This document shows, piece by piece, positions 58,977-64,000 of a stretch of 64,000 nt of DNA. The first letter of the stretch is position 1, and every line of letters starts with the position of its first letter. The stretch lies in the NCBI RefSeq assembly GCF_002420705.1, contig NZ_DIIM01000013.1:75702-139701 (forward strand), in the 5' to 3' direction. Under the pieces are notes generated by a model. That model saw nothing but the letters and a program-made list of their open reading frames with translations. It ran no database searches and was not told where the DNA came from. Source of the DNA: Sphingobacterium sp. UBA5670 (GTDB lineage Bacteria; Bacteroidota; Bacteroidia; Sphingobacteriales; Sphingobacteriaceae). The position numbers and the translations under genes were made by a program.

Positions 58977-60902
58977 ATGAAATTAAAAGGAGTATTTGCA
59001 CCTTATTTTGCTGTCGCAATTCGTTTTATCTTTCTTTTGGTTATCTATGCATTATTGAGATTGGGTTTTTATGCTATCAATGCTTCCTTATTTCCGCATG
59101 TCGATGCAGCTAAGCTCCTGGTGATGTTTGCCGGTGGTGTACGCTTTGACATTGTAGCCTTGCTGTATTTAAATATTCTTTATATTGTAATGCTGACTGT
59201 TCCGGGGCCGTTTAAGGGTAACCGAATCTACCAGCAAGTTGCCAAATGGGTCTTTATTGTGGTCAATTCACTTGGTATAGCCTTGAATCTGATTGATTTT
59301 GCCTATTATCCATTCACACTTAAAAGAACGACTGGAACGGTGATTGACCAATTTTCCAACGAATCCAACCTGATGAAATTGGCTTTTGATTTTTGTTTGG
59401 ATTATTGGTATCTCATTATATTATTGGTACTGGTTGTCTATGGTTTGATCAAATCCTATCAGCTTATTCAGATTGAAAAGACTACGAAATATAGCTGGAA
59501 GTCATTTTTGATCCAGTTGCCTCTATTTTTATTGACGGCTTTTCTTTTCATCGGTGGTGTACGTGGGGGCTGGGCACACAGCACCCGTCCCATAACATTA
59601 AGCAATGCCGGGGATTATGTAGAGACACCAGAAGAAATGAATATTGTACTGAACACACCATTCAGTATATTGAAAACATTAAAGGCTGTAAATCTGAAAC
59701 CTGTTCATTATTATTCGGAACAAGAGCTAGAGCAGTTATACAATCCTATTCATATACCGCAATTAGACCAGCCTTTTGCAAAGAAAAATGTTGTTGTTCT
59801 GATTTTGGAGAGTTTTGCAAAGGAGCATTTTGGTGAATTGAATAAAGATGTCCAAGGAGGAAAATACAAAGGTTATACGCCTTTTTTAGATTCGTTGATC
59901 CGCAATGCTTACACATTTACAGATACCTATGCCAATGGTCGTAAATCAATTGATGCGCTACCATCAGTTATTACGGGTATTCCTTCCATTGGTGAGCCTT
60001 TTGTGCTTTCGATATATTCTGGAAATGAAACCACAAGCTTAGCGAAGCTCTTGGGAAAAAAAGGCTATGAGACTGCTTTTTTTCACGGAGCACCCAATGG
60101 CAGCATGGGCTTTTCAGCTTATATGAAACTGGCAGGTATCCAGCATTATTTTGGTAAAAATGAATATAACAATGACGCTGACTTTGATGGTATATGGGGA
60201 ATCTGGGATGAACCCTTTTTGCAATTTGTAGCGAATAAGATCAATACGTTTCATCAGCCGTTTTTCGCTAGTTTCTTCTCTTTATCTTCACATCATCCAT
60301 TTAAGGTACCTGAAAAATATCAGGGGAAATTTCCGAAAGGACCATTGCCCGTGCAGGAACCCATTGGATATACGGATAATGCGCTGCGTGAATTTTTTGC
60401 AACGGCATCCAAAATGCCTTGGTACAACAATACAGTATTCGTTATCTGCGCAGACCATGCTACTGTAAGCTACCTGCCGGAATATCAAACGGCAGCAGGG
60501 GGCTTCCAAATTCCTATTATATTTTATGCGCCAGGCGATAACCTAGTTGGCAAAGCGGATAAACTGGTTCAGCAAATAGATATTATGCCTACCATTTTGA
60601 ATTATTTGCATTACGATGAACCTTATTTTGCCTTTGGTTCAGATGCCTTCAAACCAGGTAAGGATAATTTTGTGCTCAATAACAATGCTGGGAGCTATAA
60701 CCTCTATTATAAAGATTATATGATGTCTTATGATGGACTGAAAGTGACATCATTTTATGACTTAAAGAAAGACCGCTTGATGAAACAGGATCTGCTGAAA
60801 CAGCATCCCACCGTATTGGATACGATGGAGACCAAAATGAAAGCATTTATTCAACAGTATAACAACCGCATGATTGAAAATAAGCTAACCTATAAAAAGT
60901 AG
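58977..60902 (+). CDS. LTA-synthase-family membrane sulfatase-fold enzyme (copy 2)
   Basis: A protein of 641 residues, 4 bp after the first copy and clearly one operon. The same architecture: five helices (to about 200), then the catalytic domain with VVVLILESFAKEHFG, the nucleophile region TYANGRKSIDALPSVITGIP, FFHGAPNGSMGFSAYMKLAG, LSSHHPF and VICADHAT. The paralogy to the upstream gene is distant, so the two probably act on different substrates or at different steps. It ends 12 bp from the stop of the converging unknown gene. Confidence 0.85.
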   Translation: MKLKGVFAPYFAVAIRFIFLLVIYALLRLGFYAINASLFPHVDAAKLLVMFAGGVRFDIVALLYLNILYIVMLTVPGPFKGNRIYQQVAKWVFIVVNSLGIALNLIDFAYYPFTLKRTTGTVIDQFSNESNLMKLAFDFCLDYWYLIILLVLVVYGLIKSYQLIQIEKTTKYSWKSFLIQLPLFLLTAFLFIGGVRGGWAHSTRPITLSNAGDYVETPEEMNIVLNTPFSILKTLKAVNLKPVHYYSEQELEQLYNPIHIPQLDQPFAKKNVVVLILESFAKEHFGELNKDVQGGKYKGYTPFLDSLIRNAYTFTDTYANGRKSIDALPSVITGIPSIGEPFVLSIYSGNETTSLAKLLGKKGYETAFFHGAPNGSMGFSAYMKLAGIQHYFGKNEYNNDADFDGIWGIWDEPFLQFVANKINTFHQPFFASFFSLSSHHPFKVPEKYQGKFPKGPLPVQEPIGYTDNALREFFATASKMPWYNNTVFVICADHATVSYLPEYQTAAGGFQIPIIFYAPGDNLVGKADKLVQQIDIMPTILNYLHYDEPYFAFGSDAFKPGKDNFVLNNNAGSYNLYYKDYMMSYDGLKVTSFYDLKKDRLMKQDLLKQHPTVLDTMETKMKAFIQQYNNRMIENKLTYKK

Positions 60903-60908
60903 GCTGCT

Positions 60909-60928
60909 GGTTTTCTAGGTAGAAAACC
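60909..60928. other. Hairpin shared by two converging genes
   Basis: GGTTTTCTA/TAGAAAACC, perfect 9-bp arms around GG, fill the 12-bp gap and include the stop codon of the minus-strand gene. No T-tract, so a weak or factor-assisted terminator at best. Confidence 0.5.
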
Positions 60929-61979
60929 TTGATCGGATGCTTCTGTCTATAATAAATAGAATCAGGTCGTAAATGATGTAGATCAAGGGTAAGGTGAAGA
61001 TGACTAGCAGTATAAAGCCCCGGGATTTCTCGTCAAATGAACCTTTGATCAGGTAGTTGGCCAGACTGGACCAAAACCAGCAGAAGAAATAAAAGGAGCT
61101 TGGAATAATTAGGTTCCCAAGTAGCAGTGCATAGCGGTATCTGCCACTTTTGTATTTTAGATAAATACACCGGATATGTAGGTATAGCAAAAATAGCGAT
61201 CCGATCAGCGCGAGCAGCTCAGGGTGTACCCAAAGAATTGCTTTTGCTAACAGGGAGGTCTTCAAGCCGACGTCTATATGGAAACTCTCTTTCTTTTCTA
61301 CCTGATCAATGACCCAGTGCGCGATTGAATCTGTCTGTAATTTGGCGGTTCCCAAATCCTGTTCAAGGACTTCCATCCCGCCGTTTAGGTGGAGGTACAA
61401 GTCAATCCGGCCAAAAGAAGACCAATATCTGGAAGGAAATAAGAAGTAATCAATTTCGTATCTGGTCCGGATATCGCGCCGGTCATAGCCCATATAAGCG
61501 CTGTATTGAACCTGAATATTGTTTTCACCTTTGTGTAGCTTAGCGGTAAAATAAAATGCATCATCCAGCGAAATACGCTTCCATTCATCGCTGTCGTAAC
61601 TGATTTCATAATAGCCATCCTTTAAACGTAAAAAAGGAAATTTTGAACCGGGTTGATCCATCGCCTTTGCTTTGATCTCTTTCTGATTGACAAGTACCCG
61701 ATCTAATCCATCCATATTTAGCGCGAGAAATACGAGCGGTAATTCGATTTCTTCTTCAACATGGATATTGTATACAATGCTGAAGTGACTACGGTAGCCC
61801 GAATGATCATCAGTGGTGTCCAATAAAAGGCGGATGTCGATACGCTCATGGGTGACTTTTACCTTACCGGCAGGAACGAGCTGTCCTGTTATGCTGTGCG
61901 GACTTCTTGGGTTTGCCATGTTGGCAAACAGGGTCGTTACAGTGAGTATTAGATATGCAGCTGTTAATAAAATTTTCAT
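60915..61979 (-). CDS. Hypothetical exported membrane protein
   Basis: A protein of 354 residues: a signal peptide or first helix (LLTAAYLILTVTTLFA), a beta-rich extracytoplasmic domain (about 20-235; e.g. GKVKVTHERIDIRLLLD, YYEISYDSDEWKRISLDDAF, YEIDYFLFPSRYWSSFG), then three C-terminal membrane helices (VHPELLALIGSLFLLYLHI, LLLGNLIIPSSFYFFCWFW, FILLVIFTLPLIYIIYDLIL). The extracellular part looks like a DUF4424-type domain, but I am not certain. The start at 61979 is chosen for the signal peptide. No function is assigned. Confidence 0.7.
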   Translation of the reverse strand: MKILLTAAYLILTVTTLFANMANPRSPHSITGQLVPAGKVKVTHERIDIRLLLDTTDDHSGYRSHFSIVYNIHVEEEIELPLVFLALNMDGLDRVLVNQKEIKAKAMDQPGSKFPFLRLKDGYYEISYDSDEWKRISLDDAFYFTAKLHKGENNIQVQYSAYMGYDRRDIRTRYEIDYFLFPSRYWSSFGRIDLYLHLNGGMEVLEQDLGTAKLQTDSIAHWVIDQVEKKESFHIDVGLKTSLLAKAILWVHPELLALIGSLFLLYLHIRCIYLKYKSGRYRYALLLGNLIIPSSFYFFCWFWSSLANYLIKGSFDEKSRGFILLVIFTLPLIYIIYDLILFIIDRSIRSRFST

Positions 61980-62009
61980 TTTGTTTGATAAGGTCTGCTT
62001 AATAATCAA

Positions 62010-62172
62010 TTTCGCGTTCGTATAGGAGCTTTTATGTTATAAAGCCGGCTGTATATAGAGATATGCTTGATCTTTAACAAGATGAAAGTAAAAATTAAAA
62101 GGGAGAAATTAAAAAGGCGATTTATATTCGGCTATCTCTGATTTATATTCGTTAAGTAGGCCGTTTCTTTTT
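62010..62172. other. Upstream region of the unknown membrane-protein gene
   Basis: Contains the direct repeat GATTTATATTCG at 62119-62130 and 62140-62151, exactly 21 bp apart, which may be an operator pair. No ORF. Confidence 0.5.
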
Positions 62173-62218
62173 TGAAGGTTCTTTCTGGTCAATAAGATCA
62201 GACACTTTCAGAAAAAAA
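62173..62218. repeat. Hairpin repeat downstream of sucB (related to that after mdh)
   Basis: The outer stem TGAAGGT/ACTTTCA and inner CTGGTC/GATCAG with an AATAA loop, each with one G-U pair. Its two halves match parts of 43635-43803. It is followed by an A-tract and the sucB terminator. Confidence 0.65.
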
Positions 62219-62252
62219 AAGACCAATACCACAAAGGCATAGGTCTTTTTTA
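62212..62252 (-). terminator. Terminator of sucAB
   Basis: The stem AAAAAGACC/GGTCTTTTT has a 17-nt loop and tails on both sides. Confidence 0.85.
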
Positions 62253-62274
62253 TATTTCCAAACTTTATTGCGGT

Positions 62275-63516
62275 TTAAACACCCAACAATAAACGAGCTG
62301 GATCTTCCAATAATTGTTTTACACGAACCAAGAAGCTTACTGATTCACGACCATCAATGATGCGGTGATCGTAAGAAAGCGCAATGTACATCATTGGACG
62401 GATCACCACTTGGCCATTTTCAGCAATAGGACGTTGGATGATGTTGTGCATACCCAAGATCGCCGATTGTGGTGCGTTGATGATCGGCGTAGACATCATT
62501 GATCCGAATACACCACCGTTGGTAATTGTAAATGTACCACCAGTCATTTCGTCGATCGTTAATTTGTTGTCACGCGCTTTACCTGCCAATGCGGCGATCG
62601 CTTTTTCGATTTGTTCCAATGACATGGCATCAGCGTTACGGATAACTGGAACAACCAAACCTTTAGGTGCAGAAACTGCGATTGAGACATCTGCGAAATC
62701 AGAATATACAATTTCGTTATCTTCAATACGAGCATTTACTGCAGGCCATTCAGCCAATGCAGTTGTTACTGCTTTTGTAAAGAACGACATGAAACCAAGA
62801 CCGATTCCAAATTTCTCTTTAAAGGTATCTTTGTATTTAGCACGTAGATCCATGATCGGCTGCATATTGACTTCATTGAATGTTGTCAACATGGCTGTTT
62901 CGTTTTTAACGGCAACTAGGCGTTTTGCGATCGTTTTACGTAATGAAGATAATTTCTCACGACGTTCGTTTCTAGAGCCCGCTACTGGAGCAACTGTCGC
63001 AGCAGGAGCAGCGGCAGGTTTTGCTGCTGGTGCAGCTGCTTTAGCAACAGGTTGAGCTTTTTCGGCATCTTCTTTTGTGATACGACCTTCTTTACCTGTT
63101 CCTTTTATTGTCGAAGGATCAATTCCTTTTTCTCTTAAGATTTTTGCAGCAGCAGGAGAAGCTGTACCAGCAGCATAGCTATCTGGATTTTCATCTTTTG
63201 CAGCGGCAGCCGCAACTGGAGCTGCATTTGACGCTTCTGCAGCAGGGGCAGCAGCTGGCGCTGAACCACCGGCAGGAGCAGCACCTTCTTCAATTGTACA
63301 AACAACAGCACCGATTTCTAAAGTATCACCTTCTTGTGCAATGATTCTTAAGATACCCGCTTTTTCAGCTGGTAATTCAAACGTTGCTTTGTCTGATTCC
63401 AGTTCGGCGATGTTTTCATCCATCTCCACATAATCGCCATCTTGTTTCAACCATTGTGATAAGGTTACCTCCGTGATTGATTCACCTACGGTTGGTACTT
63501 TAATTTCTAAGCTCAT
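62275..63516 (-). CDS. sucB: 2-oxoglutarate dehydrogenase E2 (dihydrolipoyl succinyltransferase)
   Basis: E2 core of the 2-oxoglutarate dehydrogenase complex, 413 residues. It has an N-terminal lipoyl domain with Lys43 in ELESDKATFELPA, an Ala/Pro-rich linker, an E1/E3-binding domain (about 118-150, ASPAAAKILREKGIDPSTIK), a second Ala/Pro linker, and the catalytic domain with SYDHRIIDGRES (His383, Asp387). The order sucA then sucB with a short spacer is the usual operon. Confidence 0.96.
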   Translation of the reverse strand: MSLEIKVPTVGESITEVTLSQWLKQDGDYVEMDENIAELESDKATFELPAEKAGILRIIAQEGDTLEIGAVVCTIEEGAAPAGGSAPAAAPAAEASNAAPVAAAAAKDENPDSYAAGTASPAAAKILREKGIDPSTIKGTGKEGRITKEDAEKAQPVAKAAAPAAKPAAAPAATVAPVAGSRNERREKLSSLRKTIAKRLVAVKNETAMLTTFNEVNMQPIMDLRAKYKDTFKEKFGIGLGFMSFFTKAVTTALAEWPAVNARIEDNEIVYSDFADVSIAVSAPKGLVVPVIRNADAMSLEQIEKAIAALAGKARDNKLTIDEMTGGTFTITNGGVFGSMMSTPIINAPQSAILGMHNIIQRPIAENGQVVIRPMMYIALSYDHRIIDGRESVSFLVRVKQLLEDPARLLLGV

Positions 63517-63535
63517 ATATAATGTTCTTTATTGA

Positions 63536-63565
63536 CAATTGCGTCCTATAGATAAGACGCAATTG
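63536..63565 (-). promoter_or_regulatory. Intercistronic hairpin between sucA and sucB
   Basis: Perfect 10-bp arms CAATTGCGTC and GACGCAATTG with a 10-nt loop in the 63-bp gap. No T-tract. Possible mRNA stabiliser or translation control element. Confidence 0.6.
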
Positions 63566-63579
63566 ATTTTAAATTGTTT

Positions 63580-64000
63580 TTATTCGAATGATTTATTTAA
63601 GATTTCTGCTTGTTGTGCAACGTGTTGTTTCATGTAACCCGTAGCTGTACTTCCACTTTCTTTACGGGCAACAAAACCTGTAAATGCAATCTCAGTACCC
63701 ATTAGTTTACGGCAGTAGTAAGACCATGCGCCCATGTTCTCATTTTCTTCCTGAACCCAAACAAATTCTTTTGCCTTGTTGTATTTTTTACGGATTGCTT
63801 TCAATTGCTCTGTAGGAATTGGGAATAATTGTTCCAATCTCACGATAGCGATATCTTTGCGTTTGTCCGTTTCTTGTTTTTCTAATAAGTCGTAGTAAAC
63901 TTTACCCGAACAGAATAACACGCGTTTAACGTCTTTCGCTGCAACATTGGCATCATCAATTACCTCCTGGAAAGCAGCATCTGTAAAATCTTTCAACGGT
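63580..64000 (-). CDS. sucA: 2-oxoglutarate dehydrogenase E1, C-terminal part (5' end outside window)
   Basis: The last 139 codons (plus one partial) of the thiamine-dependent E1 subunit. VKRVLFCSGKVYYDLLEKQ, IAIVRLEQLFPIPTEQL, FVWVQEENENMGAWSYY and the C-terminal YMKQHVAQQAEILNKSF are typical of OdhA/SucA. The frame is open to the window edge; a TTG inside is not a start. It forms the OGDH complex with the downstream E2. Confidence 0.95.
   Translation of the reverse strand, partial: PLKDFTDAAFQEVIDDANVAAKDVKRVLFCSGKVYYDLLEKQETDKRKDIAIVRLEQLFPIPTEQLKAIRKKYNKAKEFVWVQEENENMGAWSYYCRKLMGTEIAFTGFVARKESGSTATGYMKQHVAQQAEILNKSFE

Overview
The window looks like a chromosomal stretch of a Sphingobacteriaceae bacterium (phylum Bacteroidota), most like Sphingobacterium. 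The evidence is: A+T-rich spacers; promoters with the Bacteroidota -7 consensus TAnnTTTG, several with a -33 TTG box 19-20 bp upstream; a transketolase split into two genes; PorT-type outer-membrane barrels; a lipoprotein form of TamA (TamL) next to TamB; and protein families typical of the group (DUF1080, CBM9-like, META, FtsX-type permeases). I see no phage, insertion sequence, integrase, CRISPR array or rRNA. Most of the window is housekeeping sequence.

Layout: 1-3.2 kb has the end of threonine synthase, an RlmI-type rRNA methyltransferase and an Fsr-like exporter. 3.5-9.4 kb, all minus strand, has split transketolase, an ECF sigma factor, an anti-sigma-like protein with seven repeats, a small envelope protein, a class III aminotransferase and a GDSL hydrolase. 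9.6-22.9 kb has a GH3 glycosidase, Nfu, adenylosuccinate lyase, two tiny heptad-repeat lipoproteins, an acyl-CoA dehydrogenase, a META-domain lipoprotein, pyrG-yidC, a CBM9-like protein and ribosomal protein L19. 23.1-26.6 kb holds three near-identical tRNA-Pro(UGG) cassettes; a large FtsX permease, with a striking upstream control region, lies between copies 1 and 2. 26.7-33.1 kb has DUF1080, Smr and CutC proteins, tRNA-Cys plus a small basic protein, two PorT-like barrels and an AI-2E-type permease. 33.2-36.8 kb is rpsL-rpsG-fusA-rpsJ.

37-45 kb has a lipoprotein, RNase R, a small basic ORF, a Fur-family regulator, a transaldolase-like enzyme, an MFS exporter, a retropepsin-like protease and malate dehydrogenase. 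45-53.9 kb has the tamB-tamL pair, a DoxX-like protein and a DUF4342 protein. 54-61 kb has valS, two tandem LTA-synthase-family membrane enzymes and an unknown membrane protein. 62.2-64 kb has sucB and the 3' end of sucA.

Functional themes are central carbon metabolism (tkt, tal, mdh, sucAB), translation, and envelope biogenesis (yidC, tamBL, lipoproteins, LTA-synthase-like enzymes). I found no clearly new multi-gene system. The best leads are: (i) twin TGTTYG-N4-CGAACA palindromes 21 bp apart, upstream of a sigma54-like promoter for the permease; (ii) seven 32-residue repeats in the anti-sigma-like protein; (iii) the paired heptad lipoproteins; (iv) intercistronic hairpins in the str operon; (v) a hairpin repeat found downstream of both mdh and sucB. 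Coordinates of start codons were revised where an upstream start would fall inside a terminator, a promoter or a neighbouring gene.
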